Source: Methylorubrum suomiense (GTDB lineage: Bacteria; Pseudomonadota; Alphaproteobacteria; Rhizobiales; Beijerinckiaceae). From it: 64,000 bases of DNA. Each line of letters begins with the position of its first letter. Within the stretch, counting starts at the first letter, position 1. The translations under genes were made by a program, and so were the position numbers. The stretch covers positions 62,001 through 126,000 of the forward strand of contig NZ_BPRE01000007.1 of assembly GCF_022179765.1 (NCBI RefSeq). Reading direction: 5' to 3'. The notes under the pieces are model-generated. The model had not been told where the DNA came from, did not search any database, and saw only the letters and a list, made by a program, of their open reading frames with translations. Shown here in pieces: positions 45,739 through 55,103 of this stretch.

Positions 45739-48285
45739 ATGGCAGCGCAGATCAGCATAGTTTCACGGAGCCGGGTGGCGGCGATCGCCCTCGCTGGCGT
45801 GTCGTTTGGGGCGATGGCTCAGGCGGTCGCGGCCCAACCCAGCCCGCCGGCCGAGCGCCTGGTTGGGGAGCGGAGCAGCGTCCATCTGACCATCCCCAAG
45901 GGACCGTTGGAGAACGGCCTCGTCGCCTTCACCGAGCAGGCGGGCGTGAAACTGGTCTACCCAACCGAATTGACGGCAACGTTGGAGACCGAGGGCCTCG
46001 ACGGTGAGTTCTCCCCCATCGATGCGCTGGCCAAGCTGCTGAAGGGGACGGGTTTGACCTATCGGCCGGCCGGCGCGACGACGATCACCTTGGTCAATCC
46101 GCGCTACGCGCAACTCGGCCCGGACCCGGTCGGCTCGGTGCGACTCGATGAATTGCGGGTCGAAGGCGATGCCCGAGGCCGCAACACGGTCACGACTGGT
46201 CAGCCGCCGCGGTCCGGCACCATCGGTCAGCCGCCCGCCCCCTATGCCGGCGGGCAGGTCGCCACGGGGACCCGCCTCGGCATGCTCGGCAACCGCTCGG
46301 TGCTCACGACGCCGTTCAGCGTCACCGGCTATACCGAGAAATTGATCCGGGATCAGGAGGCCCAATCCATCGGCGACGTCACGCTGAACAATCCTTCCGT
46401 CCGCAGTGATGCGCCGGCCTTCAGCGAGCGGGACTCCTACTTCATCCGCGGTTACTCGGTGACCAATCTCGATACCGCCTTCGACGGGTTGTTCTACCTC
46501 GTCAGCCCACGTCGCCATTTCGTCGAGGGGATCGAGCGGGTCGAAGTGTTGCTCGGGCCCACAGCCCTTCTGAGCGGCGGCATCGGCCGGATCGGCGGTA
46601 CGATCAATCTCGTTCCCAAGCGTGCCCTCGACGAGCCCCTCGCCCGGCTCACGACCACGTATATCAGCGACGCGCAGATCTGGACGCATGCCGACCTTGG
46701 CCGACGCTTCGGCACGTTCAAGGAGTGGGGCGTGCGCTTCAACGGTGCGTACCGGAACGGAGCCACGGCGCTCGACAAGAACGAGATCGAGGTCGGGGTC
46801 GCAGCGCTCGGACTCGACTACCGCGGCGAGCGGGTCCGGGCCTCGCTCGATCTGGTGCATAGCCGGCAGAACATCACCGCCCCGACGTCCCTTTTCAATT
46901 CAGCGGTGGCGGATATCCGCATCCCCCGCAATCCCGCCAATCGGCGCAACACCGCGAGCAGCTTCGAATTCAACGACAGCCGATACAATATGGCGGTGGG
47001 TCGCGTCGAATATGACCTGACGCCCGATACCACGCTCTACGCAGCGGGAGGTATCAGTCGCTACAGCGAGGATTCCCTCAGCTCGTACTATCTGATCACG
47101 AACTCGAACGGGCGGGCGACCAATACTTTCGCTATCGCTCCCATCCAATTGCATGGGCTGACCGGGGAAGTGGGCCTCCGCTCCAATTTCCAAACCGGCT
47201 TCATCGGCCATCAGCTCAGTGTCTCTGCCACCGAAGCCAATAATAAGAATTACTCGAGAGGCTACTTCCCTCCGAAGCTTCCAAGTTTCACGACAAATAT
47301 CTACGAGCCGAACTATCTTCCATTCGGTTCGGTCGCGACTTTCGGCCTTCCGCGATCCGGCCAGCAACCGCTCTTCAACGATCTCACCGTTCGGAGCGTC
47401 GCCGTGGCCGATACGCTCTCCTTCGGTGGCGATGATCGCTTCCTCCTGACCTTGGGCGGCCGCTATCAAGAGGTCGGGCTGAAGAGCTACGTCACCCGAC
47501 CGGTCGCAACTCAGGGGAGCCTCTCGACCAACTATCTCGAAAGCCGGTTCAGCCCGGCCATCACCCTGGTGCTCCGCCCGTTCGACAATCTCTCCTTCTA
47601 CGGCAATTACATCGAGGCTCTCACGGAAGGACCAATTGCACCGAGCACGGGCGTCTCCAATCCAGGTCAAGTGTTTCCCCCTGTCGTGAGTCAGCAGAAG
47701 GAGATCGGTGCGAAGTACGATTTCGGCACCTATGCCGTCACGGCCGCACTGTTCGAAATCGAGCAGCCGAACGCGTTCAACGATGCCGGAACCTTCACCG
47801 TCAGCGGTCTCCAGAGGAACCGTGGCCTCGAACTCAACCTGTTCGGAGAGCCCCTGCCCGGCGTGAGGCTGCTCGGCGGCGTGACCTTCATCGATGCGAG
47901 GCTGGTCAACACCGAGGACAAGGACAAGAACGGGGTACCGGACTTCAATGGCAATATCGCGCCCGGTGTCCCCAGCACGACATTCAACCTCTACGGCGAA
48001 CTCGACCTGCCGCCGTGGTTGGCGCCGGGGCTCACCTTGACGGGCCGGGCAATCTACACGAGTGGGGTGTACTTCGATCAGGCCAACAGACAGACAGTGC
48101 CGGACTGGACGCGGTTTGATGCGGGACTGCGTTACACGTTCGAGGGCGTCAACGGTAAGCCGGTGGTCCTGCGGGCCACGGTCAGAAATGTGCTCGACGA
48201 GAAATATTGGGCGTCCGCCGCCCGCGGGTTTCTCGCCGTCGGCGCGCCCCGAACTTTCATCCTATCGGCGTCGGTGGATTTCTGA
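45739..48285 (+). CDS. FecA-like TonB-dependent receptor with N-terminal signalling (STN) domain
   Basis: An 848-residue receptor with a signal peptide ('AAIALAGVSFGAMAQAVAAQ'), an STN domain at about 45-115 ('VHLTIPKGPLENGLVAFTEQAGVKLVYPTELTATLETEGLDGEFSPIDALAKLLKGTGL'), a plug ('DSYFIRGYSVTNLDTAFDGLFYLVSPRRHFVEGIERVEVLLGPTALLSG') and a beta barrel ending 'FILSASVDF'. The STN domain marks a transducer that signals through FecR and FecI. The plug 'SVTNLDTAFDGLFYL' style suggests a siderophore substrate, which is not determined. It is the third gene of the cassette. Confidence 0.92.
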   Translation: MAAQISIVSRSRVAAIALAGVSFGAMAQAVAAQPSPPAERLVGERSSVHLTIPKGPLENGLVAFTEQAGVKLVYPTELTATLETEGLDGEFSPIDALAKLLKGTGLTYRPAGATTITLVNPRYAQLGPDPVGSVRLDELRVEGDARGRNTVTTGQPPRSGTIGQPPAPYAGGQVATGTRLGMLGNRSVLTTPFSVTGYTEKLIRDQEAQSIGDVTLNNPSVRSDAPAFSERDSYFIRGYSVTNLDTAFDGLFYLVSPRRHFVEGIERVEVLLGPTALLSGGIGRIGGTINLVPKRALDEPLARLTTTYISDAQIWTHADLGRRFGTFKEWGVRFNGAYRNGATALDKNEIEVGVAALGLDYRGERVRASLDLVHSRQNITAPTSLFNSAVADIRIPRNPANRRNTASSFEFNDSRYNMAVGRVEYDLTPDTTLYAAGGISRYSEDSLSSYYLITNSNGRATNTFAIAPIQLHGLTGEVGLRSNFQTGFIGHQLSVSATEANNKNYSRGYFPPKLPSFTTNIYEPNYLPFGSVATFGLPRSGQQPLFNDLTVRSVAVADTLSFGGDDRFLLTLGGRYQEVGLKSYVTRPVATQGSLSTNYLESRFSPAITLVLRPFDNLSFYGNYIEALTEGPIAPSTGVSNPGQVFPPVVSQQKEIGAKYDFGTYAVTAALFEIEQPNAFNDAGTFTVSGLQRNRGLELNLFGEPLPGVRLLGGVTFIDARLVNTEDKDKNGVPDFNGNIAPGVPSTTFNLYGELDLPPWLAPGLTLTGRAIYTSGVYFDQANRQTVPDWTRFDAGLRYTFEGVNGKPVVLRATVRNVLDEKYWASAARGFLAVGAPRTFILSASVDF

Positions 48286-48661
48286 CGGTACTCGACTTCA
48301 ACCGTCGTAGGGCCTAAACGCCATTGTCGAAACAGTCGAAACCTGATTGTAGGATAGCAACGGCTCAATAGAGAACCTGGGAGCGACTTTTCGGAGCCGC
48401 TCCTGAATCTTGAGAGCATGCTGGAGCGTTGAACAGCGTCTGAAAGTTTCGCCGCCTTCCACTAGGCTTGAAGCGTTACGGTTTGCTGACGACTTCGACT
48501 TCACCGCAGGTGCTTCAAATATGACGATAATTTACCGTTCGAGAATTCTTTGCAAATTCAGATCGTAAATATAAGTTGCATTGAGGCACAGACATTTGAC
48601 AATTGTCCCGGTATTTATTGAGCTATTCAATAAAACTATTCGACATTGCATTTAAAGCATA

Positions 48662-49066
48662 CTACCGAGTTTTTATTTTGGTTCGAATTTTCGAGCGCTT
48701 CTCCGAGTAATGTGGAGAAACCATTGGGTAGTCAGACGGTAGGCCGTAGTGATCGCGGTATGAGTCGGCATTATACCCATTCGCATTGAGATGCGGTTTG
48801 AGCGACTTGTATGGTTTGCCATCGATAAAACTAATAATTGCCTCTGGGGTGATCGAAGTTTGGATTTGAGTTTTGGTCGGTTTGCTCGGCGTATTGGGCT
48901 TTGCTATGGCTGGATCACTTTGCACAATTGAAGCCAAGGTTGCATAAATATCCAATATAAATTCAGACATTTGTATCGTCGCAATTGTGTTGTTGGACAC
49001 ATAATTGCCGACAATACTCGCAGTTAAGTCCATCAAATGGCCCTTCGTCGCCGCATCGACAGACAT
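48662..49066 (-). CDS. Second MucR/Ros-like regulator, degenerate zinc site
   Basis: The 134-residue product has 'SIVGNYVSNNTIATIQMSEFILDIYATLASIV', the DNA-binding block 'IDGKPYKSLKPHLNANGYNADSYRDHYGLPSDYPMVSPHYSEKRSK' and a basic C-terminus. Against MucR the zinc Cys is Ser, the second His is Asn and the normally basic 'KRH' is 'KPH', so at least two metal ligands are gone. The start at 49066 follows GGGGGAGCG closely. Its AT-rich codon use differs from most of the window. A paralogue lies at 922-1410. Confidence 0.82.
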   Translation of the reverse strand: MSVDAATKGHLMDLTASIVGNYVSNNTIATIQMSEFILDIYATLASIVQSDPAIAKPNTPSKPTKTQIQTSITPEAIISFIDGKPYKSLKPHLNANGYNADSYRDHYGLPSDYPMVSPHYSEKRSKIRTKIKTR

Positions 49067-49400
49067 CGCTCCCCCGCTTGAAACCGAAACCTGAGCAGTT
49101 TCCGGCTGCAAGATGGCTGAAAATCAATATTTGTTCGCCCCCGTACCAAGTCACAATGATGTGATCGCTATTTTCCTGAGCCAGCAAAATTTGGTCGCAG
49201 GCCCGGAAACAAACAACTTCATGATAAATTTGCGTTTTATCTGGTTCATGACCTCGTTCGTGTTCCACAGGCCAATCGACCGTGTAGCCTTCCAAACCTG
49301 TGTCGATTGAGTGTTGATGCCCCGGCTCATGCCCGGTGACCGGCAGCTTTATGAGCCGTAAGGGCGCGACCGTTCGCACCGCTCTCCGCGTAGCAGACAT
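48963..49400 (-). CDS. Doubtful reading frame upstream of and overlapping the second MucR gene
   Basis: A 145-residue frame rich in His, Cys and acidic residues ('GHEPGHQHSIDTG', 'VEHERGHEPDKTQIYHEVVCFRACDQILLAQENSDHIIVTWYGG'). AGGAGG lies 13 bases before its ATG. Its last third overlaps the regulator gene out of frame, which counts against that part. No family is recognised. It may be a short real gene with a mis-assigned end, or chance. Confidence 0.2.
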   Translation of the reverse strand: MSATRRAVRTVAPLRLIKLPVTGHEPGHQHSIDTGLEGYTVDWPVEHERGHEPDKTQIYHEVVCFRACDQILLAQENSDHIIVTWYGGEQILIFSHLAAGNCSGFGFKRGSDVCRCGDEGPFDGLNCEYCRQLCVQQHNCDDTNV

Positions 49401-49754
49401 GAAATTCAGATCCGCCCTCCTACACGCAGAGCCCGAATCGGATAGATCTTTAGAACTAATTCGAACTAGATAAGCTTATTCGAGTTTGAGGCAAAATTAC
49501 GCAGAGTTTCTGAGTGAATAATTGCAGAGTTATGGCCAATTAATGAAAACCGTGTCCACATCGAATCGGCTGGCGAGCGCGGAAACTTCTTCTCAGCTGC
49601 CCGATATGGTCACAGTCAAATCGTGTGAGCTCAATATAACGCTAAAGCCATGCGTGGCGATTTTAATGACTCTCTCTTCAGCTTCGTCTGCCCAGCCAAG
49701 CTTGTGAGCGACATTCAGGTTTGGCAATGGATCGCGGAAGAACAGTCTCGACAG

Positions 49755-50000
49755 TCAGGCGCGGCCGAACCCGGCAAATTCTCCTAACATCTCGTTCAAC
49801 TCGTTGGCTCGGGTCTGCCCTGAAGCCACGGTATCGAGGGCTTTGAATGGAACGGTGTGAAGCTTGTCGCTCTTGCGCATGATCACACCTTTGTAGATTT
49901 TCGTGCTGCCCGTTTCTGCACCCCGCACGAACGGCACACGTTTCAGCTTTGTCCTGAGTTGCCGCTCGTCTGCCGCTCGACGGTTTGGAACGGTGTTCAA
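49755..50000 (-). CDS. Possible small protein downstream of the Hint gene
   Basis: An 81-residue basic frame with 'VIMRKSDKLHTVPFKALDTVASGQTRANELNEMLGEFAGFGRA' at its end. It lies just after the terminator-like hairpin that follows the Hint gene on the same strand. There is no recognised family or strong start. The 49401-49754 stretch beside it is AT-rich and appears empty. Confidence 0.25.
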   Translation of the reverse strand: MNTVPNRRAADERQLRTKLKRVPFVRGAETGSTKIYKGVIMRKSDKLHTVPFKALDTVASGQTRANELNEMLGEFAGFGRA

Positions 50001-50008
50001 GGAGGGAA

Positions 50009-50028
50009 GCCGGGTCTCACGACCCGGC
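50009..50028 (-). terminator. Hairpin after the Hint-domain gene
   Basis: A perfect 7-bp stem GCCGGGT/ACCCGGC with a 6-base loop lies 18 bases after the stop on the minus strand. It is followed by TTCCCTCCTT rather than a T run, so a weak terminator. Confidence 0.5.
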
Positions 50029-50045
50029 CTCCGGCGCGTGCTGTC

Positions 50046-51098
50046 TCAGGCAGCGAGCCAAGGAAAGCGCGCGGCGTCTTCCCATGCGCAATCGGCGGTG
50101 AGGCTTCCGGCGAAGACCCCAGCAAGACGAGCCCGCTCGGCCTCGACCACGGGCCCATCCACCGCAACTGGGCGGCACCGAGCATCCCAGCCCGGAACAA
50201 CGAAGTCCGGATTGTGGAGGGCATGGTCGGAGGCTTCCTCGAAGAAAGCGCGTTCGCCTCCATCCAGGTAGCTTTCTGCAGCAAGGCCTTCGGCTAGCAG
50301 GATATCATGGCATTCGAGTTCGACATGCCAATAGGTCACCGAAGAAACCGGTTCGCGCGCGATCGTCGTACCGTTGATGAGGCACATCACGGGGACGAGG
50401 TAGCCCCCTTCGTTGTCCGCATCTGCACCGACGAGAACGGGATGGCCCGGCGACAAGCGAAGATCCCGCACAGGAAGGCCGCGACCGAACGCGTTGGCGC
50501 GCACACGCACCGGCTGATGACTGAAGCAGATTGAACCGCTTGTGGAGGCAACCTCGCGGTGACCGATCCAAGTGATCGGACGCACCGACCCTGAAGCGGT
50601 AACGGCCAGATCCCCCACACGCAGATCCTCCACTGCCACTTCACCCCGAGTCGTACGGATCATCGTGCCCGTGACAAAACAGGGGGCGTTCGTGGAAGAG
50701 AGGGTTGCAGGTGTCGGGTTCCCGTTTGCCTGATAGCGAAACTCGGTTCCGTCGGTGAAGACACCATAGTCAGTCGTTGCGGTTCGGAACCCGATACCAT
50801 TCGAATCGACACCGCGCGAGCTTGTGCCGAATTCGGCCTGCGTGTCGTTGATGAAAATGATGTTATTGAAAGGTCCGGACGCTCCGCCGCCATTTGCATC
50901 GGTGTCACTTTGACTGAAACCGGCCGGGCCTGACAGGCCAGTAATCTCTTGGCCGTTGAATGTGCCACTGATCCCCGTGATTGCAAATCCCTCAGCCTGT
51001 TGCCCGCTCGGGGACGTGAATACGGTCGTATTGTCTTCTGTCGTAACCGTGAAGCTACTGCCGGCGGGATCGCTGAAGTTGTAGGTAAACTGCGGCAT
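50046..51098 (-). CDS. Secreted-type Hint (hedgehog/intein) domain protein
   Basis: The 350-residue protein has a Gly/Thr/Ser-rich beta domain (1-138: 'FTYNFSDPAGSSFTVTTEDNTTVF', 'GFAITGISGTFNGQEITGLSGPAGFSQSD') joined to a Hint domain from Cys140 ('APCFVTGTMIRTTRGEVAVEDLRVGDLAVTASGSVRPITWIGHREV', 'VRDLRLSPGHPVLVGA', 'VTYWHVELECHDILLAEGLAAESYLD'). Hint domains self-cleave at the Cys by thioester chemistry. The protein has no classical signal peptide, so type I secretion is possible. The role in bacteria is unknown. Confidence 0.88.
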   Translation of the reverse strand: MPQFTYNFSDPAGSSFTVTTEDNTTVFTSPSGQQAEGFAITGISGTFNGQEITGLSGPAGFSQSDTDANGGGASGPFNNIIFINDTQAEFGTSSRGVDSNGIGFRTATTDYGVFTDGTEFRYQANGNPTPATLSSTNAPCFVTGTMIRTTRGEVAVEDLRVGDLAVTASGSVRPITWIGHREVASTSGSICFSHQPVRVRANAFGRGLPVRDLRLSPGHPVLVGADADNEGGYLVPVMCLINGTTIAREPVSSVTYWHVELECHDILLAEGLAAESYLDGGERAFFEEASDHALHNPDFVVPGWDARCRPVAVDGPVVEAERARLAGVFAGSLTADCAWEDAARFPWLAA

Positions 51099-51740
51099 GA
51101 CTACCCCTCCCCGTATGTCGGACTTGGCAAAATAGCTAATTGACGCCCTCTCAGATTGCCCAACGAGGCCAACGAGTGAGTGCCAAAAGCGTAGATGCTC
51201 TGCGTTTTCAACTTACAGATCATCGTGCGGCAGGCGAGAGGCTACATAACGATCAAATGATGCATTTGGTTGAAAGGCAATTAGTGTGTGAGATTTGCCA
51301 GCCGAGACTGCATTTTCCGATTCAACGTTGGGGCACCGGCGCCTTGGCCTTGCGACATGCCGCATCTCAATACGGTTTACGGCCTGCGCTGAGGCTGTTC
51401 CGTTCAGCTGATTGGAAATGGAGCGTTACGATCTAAGTTTTCATACGTAACATCCGAGCATCGACTTTTGTTCGTATCGGTGGACTGATTTCCACGCCGC
51501 AACGCTGCCGAATCCTCGGTGATCAGCAGCTGCGCATGGTAGCGCGCCGAAGCCATATCGCCTGTCGCCACCCGCACGCGATCGCCCCTAATATCCGCAG
51601 CATCGCAAGCATTTCCACTTCAGTGGAAGCCTCTCCGTTTGGTCGGATTGCAGTTAATTCGCCCCCTGTGAGTGGTCCGCCCTGCGGCATGGCCTGCGGG
51701 CCAAGACAAGGTGAGACAGTCGGGAACGTAGTGGCACTAG

Positions 51741-51966
51741 CCGGAGAATGTCGTCGCCAAGCTGCAGCAGGCGGACGTGTTGATCGCGCAGGCCCAGAGC
51801 GTGACCTAGGTAATCCGTACGCTGGCTGTGCTGGAGGTTACCTACGAAACGCTGGCGTTAGGAGATTGGCGGTCTGAAGACCAGTCAGGTCCGACGGATG
51901 AAGGATCTACAGCGCGAGAACCGCAGGTTTCGCAGGGCGGTTGCCGACCTGACGCTCGGCAAATCA
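51741..51966 (+). pseudogene. IS3-family transposase OrfA remnant
   Basis: One frame reads 'PENVVAKLQQADVLIAQAQSVT', an in-frame stop, then 'VIRTLAVLEVTYETLA'. A shifted frame continues 'GGLKTSQVRRMKDLQRENRRFRRAVADLTLGK'. Together these align with IS3-family OrfA ('KLRQADVLVAQGQPV... GGLKTDQVRRLKELERENERLRRAVSDLTLDK' as recalled). At least one stop and one frameshift inactivate it, the N-terminal helix-turn-helix is missing, and no OrfB follows. It is a fossil of an insertion sequence. Confidence 0.75.
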
Positions 51967-52221
51967 ATACATATCGAAAATTTTATCTCTTAAACTTCGG
52001 TAAATAGCTCTACAACGAGATATTTTTTAGGAAAGCATTCAACAAATGAAGTAAAAATCGCACATTTCGCGCTCCTAATGGTTTTGGTATTCTCAGTGAA
52101 ATTTACTAGACTGCCTAAGCAGCTCACAACCCGATCCAGACTTTGGGAGGGGCGTTGTATTTCGGCAAGGAGACCGTAGCCGCGCTTCGCGCGTCCAAGC
52201 CTCGCGTCGCTTCGGACGCAT

Positions 52222-52256
52222 AGCCGAACAGGCAATTGGTGAATGCCTGCTCGGCT
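52222..52256 (-). terminator. Hairpin after the large alpha/beta hydrolase gene
   Basis: AGCCGA-A-CAGGCA pairs with TGCCTG-C-TCGGCT across a 9-base loop, 12 bases beyond the stop on the minus strand. It has one mismatch and no T run. Position and stability fit a terminator. The region 51099-52221 otherwise holds only the IS3 fossil. Confidence 0.5.
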
Positions 52257-52267
52257 GCAGAAAACCG

Positions 52268-54229
52268 TTACGGGGTTCGCGGCCGGGCGGCCTCAATCAT
52301 GTGGTCGCCGTCCTCGCGCAGGAGCAGGCGATCGGCGACGAGTGCATCGACCGATTTCGTGACGGCGGCGACGTAGGCGTTCGCATCCGGATAGCGCTCC
52401 TCGATCGAGGGCCTGGGATCACCCTTCGCGATCCGGTCGGCCTGCTTGGGCGAGAACGGGATCTGGCTGCCCTCCCGGTCGCACAGAGCGCCGGCCGGGA
52501 ACGGATCGGCGTAGAGATTCCAGCCCGTATAGGTCGCGCGGGGGGCGGCGATGGCGGGCAGGCGGATGCCCGCCACGTCGTTGCCATCCGCATCGACCCG
52601 CGGGACCAGCGGCCGGTACTGCGGCCCAGCCTCGGGGCGCGGATCGACGTAGGTGCCGAACCGGGCGATGGCGTTCGGTGCCGTCGGCACGGGCACGCCG
52701 ACCATGAACGGAAAGCCGATCTCGGCCGCCTCGACCAGGGTCCCGTCCGAGATGCGTGGCACGCGGCTTTCCGGCGGGGCCTTGCCCTCCTTCACCCACT
52801 CTTCGAGTGCGACGAGCAGCGCCCGGATCGCGGGTGCGGGGTTCAGCGTGCTGCGCTCGTTCGCGCAGGGGCCCTTGGTCGAGGTCATGCCGGCGCGCCC
52901 GTAATGGAAGCCGCTCGACACGAGATAGGCCCGCGCCGTGTCCGGCAGCGCGACGTCGCGGCGTCCGATCGGATCCGTGGTCAGGAGGGAAGCGCCCTTC
53001 TGCCAGTACTCGGTGCCGGTGTTCATCTCGATCAGGAGGGGATCGAAGCCGTCGCCGCGCAGAATCGTGCCCGTCCGCCCCGTGACCGGATCGTGCTGGG
53101 CCGCGGCCGAGAACGGAAACGCGTTCTCCGGGTAGAGGTGATCCTCGTGCTGCGTGTTGGTGCGCGACGGCTGGCCGAAGCGGGCGTTGAGGAACACCCC
53201 GCCCACGCCGGCGATGTGCGACAGGACGCCGTCGAACACGCGCCGCCCAGCCTCGTCGCGATTGAAGCCCTGCTGGATGAAATCACGCAGGTAGCGCCCA
53301 CTCTGCGAGATGCCGAGCGCGAGGGTCTGCTTGATGCTGCCTCCGGCCGGGTTGGCATCGCCAGAGGCCTCAGTCCGCAGATGCGCCACCACGTCCCGCG
53401 TGGCGGCAAAACCGATGCCGAGCACCTTCGGCTCGGTGGCTTGATAGGTGAACTCGTAGAGTGAGCCGGGCAGCGGCTTGGTGCCCTTGGGCAGCAACTC
53501 GATCTGGCGCGGCGTGGCGTAGTGCCATGCCTCGGCGGGCACCGGTCGCGGCGGATCGGATTCCCGGCGCCGAACCGTGAGGCGGGCATTGTCCTTGTCC
53601 GGGCTCGCCGTCTTGAAGGTGAGGAAAAACGGCGCTTCCGGCGGACCGCGTGTGGCGCTCACGAGCTGGTCCCGCACGGTCTCGACGATGGGCTGGCCGA
53701 AGCGGGTCGCCACCGGCACATCGATCGCCATGCCGCCCTGCTGGCGCAGCGCGTCCGCCTCCCAACCCGACCAGACCAGGGTGTAGCCGCGACGCAGGAC
53801 GAGACCGGTCCCGGCATCGGCCGCGGATTTTGGGTCGTTGACGGCTTGAACCGCCTGGGCGGGCGCATCGAGAACCCAGTTGAACAGGAACTTGCGGCCG
53901 CGATTCAGCACTTCGAACAGCAGCGTGCCGTTCCCACGCGCGGGATCCTTCGGGCGAAGGATGAACAGGTCGGTCTTGTATTCGACCATGCCGCGGGCGT
54001 TGCGGGGCGCCAGCGCGATGTCGACAATGCCGGCATTCGCAGGATCGGACGGATCGAGCTCGCCGCGGGCCGTGCCGATCACACGCTCGTAGCTCCCGGC
54101 GGTTCCGAACTCGGCGCCGTCCGCGAATGGCTCGACTGAGGCAATGTCGATTCTCGTGATGCGTGCCTGTGCAGGTGTGAGGCACAGTGCGTAGCCGAGC
54201 ACGCCGGCAACGGCCATATTCGTGCGCAT
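52268..54229 (-). CDS. Exported alpha/beta hydrolase domain protein (Abhydrolase_10-type)
   Basis: From an ATG at 54229 with a perfect GGGAGGAAT site, the 653-residue product has a signal peptide ('MAVAGVLGYALCLTPAQA'), then a long domain with 'YKTDLFILRPKDPARGNGTLLFEVLNRGRK', 'LGIGFAATRDVVAHLR', the nucleophile elbow 'LGISQSGRYLRDFI', 'FPFSAAAQHDPVTGRTGTILRG' and 'ISDGTLVEAAEIGFP'. This matches the uncharacterised alpha/beta hydrolase domain family of large exported proteins. Substrate unknown. It appears monocistronic, separated from the acid-sugar locus. Confidence 0.82.
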   Translation of the reverse strand: MRTNMAVAGVLGYALCLTPAQARITRIDIASVEPFADGAEFGTAGSYERVIGTARGELDPSDPANAGIVDIALAPRNARGMVEYKTDLFILRPKDPARGNGTLLFEVLNRGRKFLFNWVLDAPAQAVQAVNDPKSAADAGTGLVLRRGYTLVWSGWEADALRQQGGMAIDVPVATRFGQPIVETVRDQLVSATRGPPEAPFFLTFKTASPDKDNARLTVRRRESDPPRPVPAEAWHYATPRQIELLPKGTKPLPGSLYEFTYQATEPKVLGIGFAATRDVVAHLRTEASGDANPAGGSIKQTLALGISQSGRYLRDFIQQGFNRDEAGRRVFDGVLSHIAGVGGVFLNARFGQPSRTNTQHEDHLYPENAFPFSAAAQHDPVTGRTGTILRGDGFDPLLIEMNTGTEYWQKGASLLTTDPIGRRDVALPDTARAYLVSSGFHYGRAGMTSTKGPCANERSTLNPAPAIRALLVALEEWVKEGKAPPESRVPRISDGTLVEAAEIGFPFMVGVPVPTAPNAIARFGTYVDPRPEAGPQYRPLVPRVDADGNDVAGIRLPAIAAPRATYTGWNLYADPFPAGALCDREGSQIPFSPKQADRIAKGDPRPSIEERYPDANAYVAAVTKSVDALVADRLLLREDGDHMIEAARPRTP

Positions 54230-54421
54230 GATATTCCTCCCGTTGTTTATCTTGTTGTATTTGGTTTTATCTTGAGCCCACGGCGAGGATGTCAGCCGAA
54301 ACTCGCTCGAATGGATGACGTCTTCGGCTTTGGTCCCCACGGCAGCGCCACGACGCGCAGACCGTCTGCCGGCCATTCGGGAGCGCCCTGCGCGCGTTCC
54401 TCCCGCGCGGACCGCGCCGGA

Positions 54422-55093
54422 TCATCCGCAATCACCGCGGTGATCCGGCAGCGTCAGGCCGAAATGTGCCACGAGGTCGTCGACCTGGGCCGGTGAGAGC
54501 GCGCGGGGATTGAGATTGCGCAGAAGCAGGTAGAGCCGGGCTGTCTCCTCCAGTTCTTCCGTTGCGAAGACCGCGCCTTCCAGGCTGTCGCCCGCTACCA
54601 CCGGACCGTGATTGGCCAGCAGCACCGCACTGTAGCGCCCGGCGAGCCCACGGATCGCGTCCGCGACGGCCGGGTCGCCCGGTCGGAAATACGGGACCAG
54701 GGCCGTGCCGCCGGTCCGCATCACGTAGTAGGGCGTCAACGGGGGCAGCACCGCCCGTGGATCGATTTCCGGCAGCATCGACACCGCCACCGCATGGGTC
54801 GAGTGCAGATGCACGATTGCCCGTGCTTCGGTCCGGCTCTCGTAGAGGGCGGCGTGAAGCGGAATCTCCTTCGTCGGCTTGTCGCCGGATAGGAGGTGGC
54901 CCGCCGCATCGAGCCGGGCGATCCGGGCCGGATCGAGGAAGCCGAGCGAGGCGTTCGTCGGCGTGACCAGCCAGCCGCCGTCGTCGAGACGGACCGAGAT
55001 GTTGCCCGACGAGCCCGGCGTCAGACCCCGCTCGAAGAGCGAGCGGCCGTAGCGGCAGATCTCCTCGCGCAGCTTGCCGTCCGAGCTGCTCAT
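54422..55093 (-). CDS. otnC: 3-oxo-tetronate 4-phosphate decarboxylase
   Basis: A 223-residue class II aldolase/adducin protein: 'LREEICRYGRSLFERGLTPGSSGNISVRLDDGGWLVTPTNASLGFL', 'PTKEIPLHAALYESRTEARAIVHLHSTHAVAVSML' with the metal His residues, and 'AVLLANHGPVV'. OtnC removes CO2 from 3-oxo-tetronate 4-phosphate to give dihydroxyacetone phosphate, the last step of D-erythronate and L-threonate use. It lies 10 bases downstream of the LacI gene and divergent from the rest of the pathway. Confidence 0.88.
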   Translation of the reverse strand: MSSSDGKLREEICRYGRSLFERGLTPGSSGNISVRLDDGGWLVTPTNASLGFLDPARIARLDAAGHLLSGDKPTKEIPLHAALYESRTEARAIVHLHSTHAVAVSMLPEIDPRAVLPPLTPYYVMRTGGTALVPYFRPGDPAVADAIRGLAGRYSAVLLANHGPVVAGDSLEGAVFATEELEETARLYLLLRNLNPRALSPAQVDDLVAHFGLTLPDHRGDCG

Positions 55094-55103
55094 TCCGAAG
55101 TCC

